Shown piece after piece: positions 24,800 to 33,851 of a stretch of 64,000 nucleotides of DNA. Position 1 is the first letter of the stretch. Each line of letters opens with the position of its first letter. A program made the position numbers and the translations under genes. Source of the DNA: Solicoccozyma terricola (lineage: Eukaryota > Basidiomycota > Tremellomycetes > Filobasidiales > Piskurozymaceae); the NCBI GenBank assembly GCA_001600875.1, contig BCLD01000005.1, positions 971,785-1,035,784 on the forward strand. Direction: 5' to 3'. Below the pieces are notes generated by a model. It was not told the DNA's origin and did not search any database. It worked only from the letters and a program-made list of their open reading frames with translations.

Positions 24800-25012
24800 G
24801 GTGGGTTGGTGGTGGTGGTGGTGGTGGTGGTGGTTGGTGGTTGGTGGTTGGTGGTGATGAGAAGGGATAGTGAGAACTGGGGGGAGGGGGGAGGTATCCC
24901 TTTAAATATCCACCCACCCTCCACCATTGCTGTTCGTTATCATCGGCTACCGAGGTGATGGCATCATCCTTTGTTTCATATCCTTTCACTAGGCATGTAG
25001 CAGATCCCTCGT

Positions 25013-25051
25013 CATGCAGATCCCTCGTCATGTTGAAGATCCCTCGTCATG
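25013..25051. repeat. Three copies of a 14-base repeat
   Basis: GATCCCTCGTCATG occurs three times with 1-4 spacer bases, about 215 bases upstream of the SDR start codon. It could be a regulatory tandem site or chance expansion. Confidence 0.7.
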
Positions 25052-25125
25052 TCTCATCATCCCCCGATACACGAGGAAGATGAATCACTCGGTCACCGTG
25101 CTAGGTCGGGATGATATCATGGTAA

Positions 25126-25251
25126 TGGAGAGTGGAGGGTGGAGGGTGGAGAGTGGAGAGTGGAGTGGACAGTAGACAGTGGACAGTAGAGAGTGGACAG
25201 TGGAGAGTGGACAGTAGAGAGTGGACAGCGGACAGCGGACAGTGGAGAGTA
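25126..25251. repeat. Heptamer tandem repeat (GTGGACA/GTGGAGA)
   Basis: About 18 imperfect copies of a 7-base unit alternating GTGGAGA, GTGGACA and GTAGACA, on the plus strand. It lies between the divergent and tandem promoters of neighbouring genes. It is not part of any reading frame. Confidence 0.85.
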
Positions 25252-25422
25252 GTACTTTTGTTCTCATTTCATCAAACAACGACCAATACAAATATTTAAA
25301 CAACATCACTCTTCGTCGAGCTCTTCGTCGAGAGGATACACCTTCATCTACCAAAAATACCAAAAATACAAAAAAAATTCACATGTACCATTCCCCATGC
25401 ATCTCCTCTCCCTTTCATTCTT

Positions 25423-26235
25423 TCAAACCTCCAGCCAAATATCACCAGTAACGACACTCATCCAACTCGATTGTCTTTTCGAATTCACTTCAATCTCATT
25501 CTCTTCATCTTCTTCGAATACATCAGGTCGACTTTCAAATCTCCATTTTTCAATCGTTTCATTCTTTAATGAAGCGATGAATTGTTTTCTTGATGATGAT
25601 GATGATGATGATGATACGATATTTTCTTGGATGGTTTGAATTGAATTTAATGATGACATTTGAAGATCAAATGGTGGGACGATAGGTGATGTTGTTAATG
25701 TCGTTGTGAATCCTTCAGATGGATATGAGAATCGATCACCGTTGGAAGGTAGAGATGATTTGAGTGGGATTGGTGTATCTCTCCGTTTGAATGGTGGTCG
25801 TCGACGAGTGATGGTGGTGGTGGTGTTGGGAGTCGACGAACGAACGACCACAGGTGATGATGACGATGAGATTGTATTTAAAGGTAATGGTAATGGTTTG
25901 AACATCTTCCTATCTTCTGATGAAGGTGATGGTGACCAAATAAAATCCGCAAAATCATCTTCTCCTTCTCCTCCTTCTCCTTGACCTTCAACTTTAATAT
26001 CACCACCTTGTTCTCCATCAAACGATTGTTCTGGGGTTTTAGGTGACGGTGACGCCGGCACCGAAGCAGACATGGATGCGGACGCCGACACGGTCATCAT
26101 CGATGATGATGACGAATGAGAACGGGAAAGTGAGGGTAATGAAGGTGGTGATCGTTTCAGAGGGAAATGTGCGGAAGGAGTTGAATGTGCATGAGGTCGA
26201 GAGAATGTTGAGAGTGGACTTGGGAGTGATGACAT
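25423..26235 (-). CDS. Ser/Pro/Thr-rich protein of unknown function, 270 residues
   Basis: A single uninterrupted frame with ATG at 26235 (MSSLPSPLSTFSRPHAHS). It is rich in Ser, Pro and Thr. An acidic motif (GEDDFADFIWSPSPSSEDRK) sits near the middle, and the C-terminal part is more ordered: RKQFIASLKNETIEKWRFES, then RPDVFEEDEENEIEV and SWMSVVTGDIWLEV. I recognise no domain. The frame is open farther upstream to 26547 only through an ACC repeat encoding poly-Thr, which is more likely 5' UTR. Low-complexity coding sequence without introns lowers certainty, but the conserved-looking C-terminus argues for a real protein. Confidence 0.55.
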   Translation of the reverse strand: MSSLPSPLSTFSRPHAHSTPSAHFPLKRSPPSLPSLSRSHSSSSSMMTVSASASMSASVPASPSPKTPEQSFDGEQGGDIKVEGQGEGGEGEDDFADFIWSPSPSSEDRKMFKPLPLPLNTISSSSSPVVVRSSTPNTTTTITRRRPPFKRRDTPIPLKSSLPSNGDRFSYPSEGFTTTLTTSPIVPPFDLQMSSLNSIQTIQENIVSSSSSSSSRKQFIASLKNETIEKWRFESRPDVFEEDEENEIEVNSKRQSSWMSVVTGDIWLEV

Positions 26236-26825
26236 TGTTGCTTGAGTAGTGGTGGTGGTGGTGGTGGTGGTGGTGGTAGTGGTGGTGGTAGTAGTGCTAG
26301 TAGTGGTAGCAGTAGTAGAAGTAGTACCAGTCGATACTGTGTGTGTTATGGTTCGGGGTTTGGTTCGTAGTGAAACGAAACATCTATCGTCTACCCTTCT
26401 ACCCTCCTTATAACCCTGCGCACCCCCGACTTGCCGAGCCCGCCGTTCAAGCTGACAGTGCGGTCGTGGAAGCTGGCTCAGCCGGATGAGCAATACCGCC
26501 GTTCGGTCGCACGGATTGCTAACACAAACGCAGACCCCGTAGACCACTCAGCCACGCAGCCACGCGTCCCCCGCCGCCGCCCCCCGCCCCCGCTCCCCCC
26601 GCGCCCCGGCGACGGACATTGGTAAGCCGAGCAAGGGACCGAATTTTCGACCGAGGTGTACAAACGAAAACCACGGCAGCCGGTATGGGAAGCTAAGTCC
26701 CCTCGGCAGCCATGATATGACTGGGCAAATACGGGAGCGTCGTCGGATCCGCCGATGCTGTGCTCCAAGTCAACGAGTTCGGTCAAACAGGATCGACGGC
26801 CGGCATGGCCATGCCCCTCGGCACC

Positions 26826-26867
26826 CCCTGGCCACACCCTGGCCACGTCCCTGGCCACGCCCCTGGC
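26826..26867. repeat. Short tandem repeat of CCTGGCCAC type
   Basis: Four imperfect copies of a 12-13-base unit beginning CCTGGCCAC. They lie in non-coding sequence. Confidence 0.7.
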
Positions 26868-26921
26868 TGATATCTTTAGGACTTCTTTAGATATCGGGGT
26901 TTGGAAGAATCCTGAATGATA

Positions 26922-27060
26922 GGGGTACCAAATTCGTGTGTTCGAGGGAAATAATCCCATTGCTGCCAAATATACTTAAATTGGCGTGTTCCGAGGGAAA
27001 TAATCCCATTTGCTGCCAAATATACCAAATTGGCATGTTCCGAGGGGAATAATCCCATGC
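26922..27060. repeat. 49-base tandem repeat, about 2.5 copies
   Basis: Copies begin near 26939, 26987 and 27036. Each has GAGGGAAATAATCCCAT (or a one-base variant), then GCTGCCAAATATAC and AAATTGGC. The core GGGAAATAATCCC is an inverted repeat (GGGA...TCCC). A degenerate partial unit follows at 27064-27086. Confidence 0.8.
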
Positions 27061-27239
27061 TGTGTTAGATGGAAATATTCCCATGCTTTCGTTCCCCCCC
27101 CCCCCCCCCCCCCCGTCAAACGATAGCAAATGGGAGAATGATTTCCCCCTTCGCCCATCTCCCAGAACAGGGCAACAACAAAACAAAACGACAACTACGG
27201 TGCCAACTAATCGCATCGTCTGTTCTGGCGACAGGCTAG

Positions 27240-27349
27240 GGTCTTGTGGTTTAGTGGTATAATGCTTCCTTCGGGTAAATTAAATATCCGTGCCTCTTAT
27301 TAGGGCATTTTCATGGGAGCGGTCATCGGTTCGATTCCGGTCAAGACCC
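27240..27349 (+). tRNA. tRNA-Pro (anticodon CGG) with 38-base intron
   Basis: Acceptor arm GGTCTTG pairs with CAAGACC (27342-27348) and the discriminator base is C. D-arm A-box: TGGTTTAGTGGTA. The anticodon stem CTTCC (27265-27269) pairs with GGGAG (27315-27319). The loop reads TTCGGG then T, giving anticodon CGG (27272-27274). An intron at 27276-27313 sits at the canonical 37/38 position. The T arm is ATCGG-TTCGATT-CCGGT. TTTTTT follows directly (27350-27355) as a Pol III terminator. All arms fold without mismatch other than G-T pairs. The base before position 1 (G) would extend the acceptor helix. Confidence 0.93.
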
Positions 27350-27355
27350 TTTTTT
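27350..27355 (+). terminator. Pol III T-run terminator
   Basis: Six T immediately after the tRNA-Pro 3' end. Confidence 0.85.
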
Positions 27356-27461
27356 GATGGGTTCCATGCCGTGTTCTCAAAGAACCCTTTTGGCTGCCGG
27401 TTGGTTGTATTGAGAAGGGCGGAGGGATAAATTCCTTCCTTTTTTTTTGGAAAGAAAAAAG

Positions 27462-27745
27462 GCTTGGGGTTGGGTTGGATGGAAGGGTGGTTTGAGAATA
27501 CATAGACGGAAATCGAACGGAGGATGAACAGTTGAGTAAACTATAGGTTTACTTGGAGAAAGACGATGCATGTATGCCCCATCGCCCCACGACAAAATAA
27601 AACCCCACGACAAGATAAAAGGTTGGGGATTGGATGGAGGGGTGGTTTGGTTAAGAATACCAGACGGAAATCGAACGGAAGGGATGAGCAGTGAGCAAAC
27701 TATGGGTTGACTGGAGACAAGGCGATGTATGCCCCGTCGCCCGTC
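27462..27745. repeat. Diverged direct duplication of about 125 bases
   Basis: Copy 1 (about 27462-27585) and copy 2 (about 27622-27745) share GGTTGG, GGGTGGTTTG, AGACGGAAATCGAACGGA, GAGCAAACTAT-like segments and ATGTATGCCCC. They are separated by a short CCCACGACAA(A/G)ATAAAA pair. The copies differ by substitutions and small indels. They are non-coding, downstream of tRNA-Pro and upstream of SUR2. Confidence 0.8.
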
Positions 27746-28104
27746 GCCCGTCGCCACCCTCGCCACCCGCGTCCCCCCGTGAGAAATTTCACCCTTCCGC
27801 CCATTTAGTCATTCAGTGTTCGATGGGCCCGGGCGCCCTTTACGTTGATCGACTGGGACCGTTGGATTGTTTGTTTTTCAAACCATCCAACCAAGAAAAA
27901 CCCAGGTCGTCCATAATCAAATCCACATCCATCGTATACATCCACCGTCCACCCACCATCGAACCGGTTTCCATCCACCATCCACCTCCGTCACACACAT
28001 ACACCGCGCGTACACCCAACTCCTACGGATCTGGAAACAACCATCACGTCGCCAAATCGGATTCAGTGGCGTCTCCATCCAGTCTTCTTCCCCGACACAC
28101 AGTC

Positions 28105-29652
28105 ATGCTCGAGTCCAACACCACACTTCTCTCCTATCTCACTCCTACCACCCTCAACCTACCCTACTACCACACTTCATCCCCTTCCATCCTCCCTTTC
28201 ATATCAGATAAACATTTATCACTCTTCGCTCCCTTCTTCCTTTATTGGTTCTTATCACTCGTATTCCATACAATCGACTTGGCTCAATTCGAATATTTTG
28301 AAAATTTACGAATTCATGAAAGTCCGGATGTTTTATCAAGGAATAAAGCATCGGTAATGCAAGTTATTAAAGCTGTGATCATACAACAAGTTGTTCAAAC
28401 TGTTCTTGGGTTATGTTGGTTGGAGAATGAAGAAACTATTTTGATTAGGGAAGTTCATATTGATCATTTGATTGAAATGAGGAAATTGGCGGGACCGGTT
28501 GGAAAGGTTTTGAGGGTGGTTTTGGGAGAGAAAACAATGGAAAGTTTGGTGATGGTTGCCGGAAAGGAATTGGTTCAATGGGTTTATTGGTGGGGTATTC
28601 CGATGGCTCAATTGGGTTTTGCTTTGTGAGTCGGTTCGTCAGCGGAGCGCCAGCGTAGCGAAGCGTAGCGTAGAGAGAAAATTCATCGTCAGAAAGGAGG
28701 GGCAGGGATAGCTGGCGAAGAACATCGTTGGCGCGCCGCGCCGTCCCGTCACGTCAAGGAAAAAAAAACGACGAGGGAAGACAATCAACTCAAAGAACAG
28801 TAACTAACAATCTCCTCGTCATTCCTCACCTTCCCCCCCACAGCTTCATCATCGACACCTGGCAATACTTCCTCCACCGACTATTCCATACTATACCCTT
28901 CCTTTACCGCCACTTTCACTCCGTCCACCACAGACTCTACGTTCCATACGCATTCGGAGCACTTTACAACCATCCCGTCGAAGGTCTTCTTCTCGACACA
29001 CTAGGCGCGGTAATCGCACATTCTCTTTCATTGATGACGGTACGACAGGCGATTCTGTTGTTTTCAGTTTCAACAATCAAGACTGTGGATGATCATTGTG
29101 GATATCGGTTATGGTGGGATCCATGTCAAGCTTTCTTTGGAAATAACGCGGATTATCATGATATGCATCATCAGGCGTGGGGAATCAAGAAGAATTTCTC
29201 ACAACCGTTTTTGTGAGTCATTTCGCGAAGGGGGTGGGGTATACATTCCTTTTTACTGAACCTCTTACCCATCAACCGCCCCCCCCCCCCCCCCACCCCT
29301 CCCCCCGCCACACAGCACAAACTGGGACGATCTCCTTGGTACCCGTCTCACTCGCCAACAAGCATCTCAGCGATTTTCACGCCTCGCATCAGGATCACAT
29401 CTCTTACCACACAAAACCTCCACCAACAGCAAATCCACAGACGATCAAGTCGATTCAACCAACTCATCACCTGTCAATCCCACCACGGCTCTTCCGCCAT
29501 CTCCAGCGTCATCGGACGTTGAGATTGGTGGTTTGCGAGATCGTTCATCGCACGCGGTCAAGGAGGCGCCTATCGCATCCTCACCCACCGACATTGCACC
29601 AACACGACCAATGCGGGCAAAAGTCGTGATGAAGGGGTCCAAGATCGAGTGA
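28105..29652 (+). CDS. SUR2: Sphinganine C4-hydroxylase (Sur2 family)
   Basis: Endoplasmic-reticulum di-iron hydroxylase that turns dihydrosphingosine into phytosphingosine. Three exons (28105-28625, 28844-29212, 29316-29652) total 1,227 bases, 408 residues. Fatty-acid hydroxylase His boxes: HRLFH, HSVHH and HDMHH, the last within NNADYHDMHHQAWGIKKNFS. Supporting motifs are DTWQYFLHRLFHTIPF and YNHPVEGLLLDTLGAVIAHS. N-terminal and central hydrophobic segments (APFFLYWFLSLVFH; GALYNHPVEG region) fit an integral membrane protein. The C-terminal tail after the hydroxylase fold is hydrophilic. Intron 1 carries a run of CGTAGCG-like repeats; intron 2 carries 16 C. Start at ATG 28105; upstream bases of the same frame are not needed. 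Confidence 0.95.
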
Positions 29653-29901
29653 CGAACAACGGGGCAGCGGGGCAGCGGGGGTTCTGGGGTATCGCATCGC
29701 ACACCTTATAATGATGGGGAAATTTCCTCTCGCAATTTTTCTTCTTTTTCTCTTTCGCGCACTGTATTTTTTAAAGCACACCTCGCCGCTGAGCGGGCAG
29801 GGGAGAATCACCCAAAAAATATCTAATTGTAAAACATATCTTTTGGATGTGAAGAATACTCGATGATAACGAATGTGTTGGACTGGTAGCTGCTTTCGGT
29901 T

Positions 29902-32900
29902 TCATGCCGATGGCGTTGGTGGTGGAGGGTTGATCATGTTCGGTATCTGTAACAGCGAGCAGAAAGCTTCGGTTTGAGGATTCGTGTACCACGCGGCTGC
30001 ACGAGGGACATACGTCAGCAAACATTCGCGGAGACTAAGTGGATGGAACACCCTCACCTGGTCCACCACCACCTTCTTCCTCCGTTGGTGCAGTACGGAA
30101 AAAGTATTGTGTTGCTTCAACGTCGAGGAGGGAGAGTGGCGGGTAATTCGGCGTCGATTCGATCACCCCGTCCGTCTTCGTCTCCCCTTCGACCTGTTCG
30201 ATAGCCACCGTCTCCCCCACGATATTCTGCGCCACCCACTCCCTCGCCTCGCCGAGCAACCTCTCCGCCTCCTCTCGTCGCGGCAACACCTGCCGCCGTT
30301 CTAGACTGAGGTACGGATGGAACGCACGAGTGATCGCAAGCCATTCCGGGTCGTACTGCAGGCGAGGTGGCGACGTCGTTTCTGGAGTCTCTATATCCAA
30401 GAACTGTCGCGACGTCCGTCAGCAGACGAGAACGCACACACCCGCCGAGAATCGCATTCAGGCGCTCACCTGGATAAAGTCTTTCCCTGGTCCACACTTG
30501 TCCAACGCCAGGAACCTCGTATCATCACTCCCCTTCGGGACGACTTCTTGTGCCACCTTCTCCACTACCTGTTGGGTTTCCATTACATCCCCTCCGATCA
30601 CCTCGTGACCCGCTGTTACATCCCCCGCAGCTCGCTCGGCTTCTACGATGTCTACACTCTCATCCTGAGTCGGCGCAATCGCATCATCGTCCATCTCATC
30701 ATCACCATCATCTATCGCGATCTCATCGGCGTTGACTACGGGAACCGGCTCTTCGTCGTCGTCCTCGTCAGAATCGATAGCGATCTCATCGGGGTTTGCG
30801 ACTGGTTGAGGGGCCGGGACAACAATAGGTTCAGATGTTTTTGCGGATGGCGCAGGTTGACCATGTCGAACCAGTGCTGCGAATTTGACGTGCAAGTGTG
30901 CAGCGAACCAATACGAAGGTCTGAGATGATGTAATAGTTCAAGTAGAGGTGGCGATCCCAGGGTATTCGTGCGGACCTGAGAGGAGAAACAGATCGGGAC
31001 GAAAGCATCATCAGCATCTCTCATTGAAGACCTATACCTCACTCTTCCGCACCTCTTCAGCGAAAAAGCTCTTCCGTCTTAATAGAGCATTTTCATCACC
31101 ATATCGAGTGACTGTAACTGGCCAATCGTGTGATAAAAAGATATCAATTGGGGGCGAATTGTCGTCATCTTCCCCTCCGTTGACGGTTGTCCCATCTATC
31201 GTCGCCTTCTCTTTCCCTTTGATGGATCTTCGCGTTGGTCGTGGAGTGAGCTGAAGGGGTGCCGGCGTCCGAAAGATCAGCAATCCTGTGCAACGGATGA
31301 GGAGTGGGAGAAAGCAGAAAAAGACAAAAGAATCCTCACATGTCGTAGTCTGAAAACATCATATTCCCTAATATGATAACAACTTCTAACCGTACTTTTA
31401 TCATACGGTATTTTTTCAAAATGGCCTGTCAACCGAAAATTGGTCAAAAATAATCCCATTTTTTCCCATCCTCCTCTCCGCGAAAACAAAAAAACAAAGA
31501 GAAGATCCAAATTTCTTTTTCACTCACCTAGTCGATAATCAAAGCTTTTGTAGATCCCAGATGCACCTGCGATTCTAATTCCATTCACAACCACACTCCC
31601 TGCTGCACCTAAATAATAAATATTCTTGGCAAGCCAACCACCATGATACCTATCTCAATCCTTCCCATCAGCCTCCACAAACACAAACCCCCCCCCCCCA
31701 CACACACATGCAACCATCCAAATCACTCACAGCTCCCACATGTATCCAGAACTTTCATGATTCCCACCGATAACAATCGTTAATATCTCCGTACTAGTTT
31801 TTCCAGAGTAGTAGTTGTGGAATGAACCTAGGGAACGGTATTTGGGAGGTACAGCGAGGTGATGGTAGTCGTGGGTATTACGGAGGGCCTGTATGGTGGT
31901 GAGGGTTGGAGTTTTTGATCAGTACCACAACGTCCCTCCAAAGGCATAAAAAGAAAAAAAGAAAGAAAAAAAGCGTCTGGTGTTTTCATCCACAATCGAA
32001 CATGTCAAACCCTTCGCCGTTCGCACAGCTTGGTATGAAGCGTAAAGCGTATTACGGGGGTTTGTTCGCCTATCCCAAAACTCATACCATACCACTCGAT
32101 TGCACTACCGGGAGGCAGAAGGAAGACGAAGAGAAGGAAGAGAGAAGAAACGAGAGTAATTTTTCACCCTATGCTCAATGCATCAGTGCTCACTACGGCC
32201 ACGAAAGGAGAGCGAAGCGAGAGAGGAAATCTTGAATACGGTAAAGCAAAAGCAGTGCTTTTTTCCGCTCATGAGAAAGAAATATCCTTCGTTACTCTCA
32301 GGATGATAGTGTTCGCTACGATCCCAAAGAACGACAGAATGCTTACTGCGCTCGAGAAGAAGAGACACGAGACGAGACGAGACATACTATCAGGCAAATA
32401 AGACTCATTCCGGTAAGAAGAAAAAAACGAATCCTTCATCCGTTCAGGGAAAAAAAGAGAAGCTCGCTACGATTCCGAAGAGAATATCGTGAGCTCCGTT
32501 TGTAGAAGAATGTTCCTCGTTAACGCAAAGAAACGAGTTGCTCGCGACCGTGCGCTGAGGATATTTTCCTCGTTGAGTCTCGGGGACATGGTGCTAGCTG
32601 CGCTAGCTGCGCTAGCTGCGCTCGATGAGAGAATTCTTCGCTACGATCAGGGACATGATGGTCGATGCGCCTCGCGAAGAGAATAGTGCTCGCTGCGCTC
32701 GCTGAGAGAATTTTTCGCTCCGCTAAGGGACATAATGCTCGCTGCGCCTCGCGAAGAGAATATTGCTCACTCCGTTCGCAGAAGAAACTTCTTCACTACG
32801 CTCGCCTAGGAATTCCTTCCCTCCGCTAAGGGAATAAGACCTCATTACACTCGGCGAAGAGTAAAAATGAGATGCTCGTTGCGCTCGTTGATTTCTTTTT

Positions 32901-33306
32901 TTTTCCTCGGCTTCGACTCAGGTGAACATACCACACAGTACGCTCTCAAATCCCATACTCCTCACACTCGCCAACAAACCCGCTCCAGTATACGAAAACA
33001 CAAACACACACACACACACACACACACACAACTCCGCTCGCTCGCTCGCTCACTCGCTCACCTGAAAATCCCCACACAACAATAACAAATCGACTTTCTT
33101 CCCATCCAATTTCTTCTCTTCTGCTTGTTTAATAGTTGCGTATATAGCATCTAATGAACCGTGTGAACATCCTTGGATTGCGATCTGTGTTGCAAAATAT
33201 GGGAAAGTGTTTGTGGGATTGAGGGGGGGGGGGGGGGTTTGATGTGTGTTTGTCAGATGGAATCCAAGGTATGGAAGATGGTAAGAAGGGAGAAACGTAC
33301 ATGCAT
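29902..33306 (-). CDS. DBR1: RNA lariat debranching enzyme Dbr1
   Basis: Nuclear 2'-5' phosphodiesterase that opens intron lariats. Metallophosphatase motifs in order: [76 protein letters not shown], and [15 protein letters not shown]. The C-terminal domain reads [34 protein letters not shown] and ends [18 protein letters not shown]...PTPSA. An acidic insertion ([18 protein letters not shown] and similar) separates the two parts. Exon 1 has just six bases (33301-33306, Met-His) before a GTACGT donor. The intron at 31889-33061 is 1,173 bases and packed with repeats, far larger than the others. All catalytic motifs are intact. It is divergent from GMPPA. Confidence 0.93.
31930..32930. repeat. 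Degenerate GCTCGCTGCGCTCGCTGAGAG repeats within DBR1 intron
   Basis: Most of the DBR1 intron consists of imperfect units mixing GCTCGCTGCGC, TTCGCTACGAT/CCGCTAAGGGA and GAAGAGAATA. The clearest pair is TGCGCCTCGCGAAGAGAATA at about 32666 and 32741, a period near 75 bases. Related shorter motifs occur in the GMPPA intron (34040-34115) and the SUR2 intron (28640-28680). No reading frame persists. Confidence 0.75.
33000..33060. repeat. (AC)n and (GCTC)n microsatellites in DBR1 intron
   Basis: A CA dinucleotide run at about 33003-33029 is followed by GCTCGCTCGCTCGCTC. They adjoin the 5' splice site of the 1.17-kb DBR1 intron. Confidence 0.9.
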
Positions 33307-33851
33307 TGTACCGACCGCGGGATCAAAGAGTTGTTATACGTGAACAAGTATATGGATCGAGAGAGAGAGAGAGAAACGGTTGAATTGGATGGATCTTCTC
33401 GGTGACATCCCTTGGGAAATAAATGCCACGTCATCAAATTCGCCACTGGGAGAGGGATGGGTAGGGATGGATGGGTAGAGTAGAGTAGAGTGATGGTGGT
33501 GGGATGGCTGGGAGTAGGGAAGTGACTGGGTGGTGGTATGGAGCTGGGAGTGATATACCCACCAGCTCCATTTCCATCTCATCACCACCGTCATCACCAC
33601 CATCGTCACCACCCCCCCCCACCCCCACCACCCTCCTACGACACGTTGCGACGGGATCAGACCACGCGTTTGGCGGGAACGGCGGGCACGCAGCGAGGGA
33701 ATGCAGTCCATGCCATACATACATACACTCACCGTCCATCCACATCCATCCACATCCACCACCACCCACCACCCACCACCACACCACCACTCACCCACCA
33801 TCTATTCATCTTATTCAGATTCACATCAAACACTTTGCAGACCGTTAAAGA
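33307..33851. other. Divergent promoter region, DBR1/GMPPA
   Basis: 545 bases with a GA run (33357-33374), CAT/CAC-rich tracts and CATCCA repeats near 33735-33795. Presumed bidirectional promoter. No gene supported. Confidence 0.5.

Larger units (their letters stand above)
26236..27239. other. Repeat-rich non-coding region upstream of tRNA-Pro
   Basis: Contains, in order: a CAC/ACC-type trinucleotide tract in the 5' flank of the Ser-rich gene (about 26250-26330), a C-rich segment at 26569-26610, a 12-13-base repeat of CCTGGCCAC (26826-26867), a 49-base tandem repeat (26922-27060) and 21 C (27094-27114). No coding sequence is supported. Confidence 0.6.

Noticed and set aside
26470..26560. A-box-like TGGCTGAGTGG on the minus strand suggesting a tRNA
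   Set aside because: No B-box (GGTTCRANTCC) follows, and no 7-base acceptor pairing could be formed.
31906..32401. Plus-strand open frames in the DBR1 intron
   Set aside because: Repeat-derived, Lys/Arg/Glu-rich and without ATG context or homology; antisense to a spliced intron.
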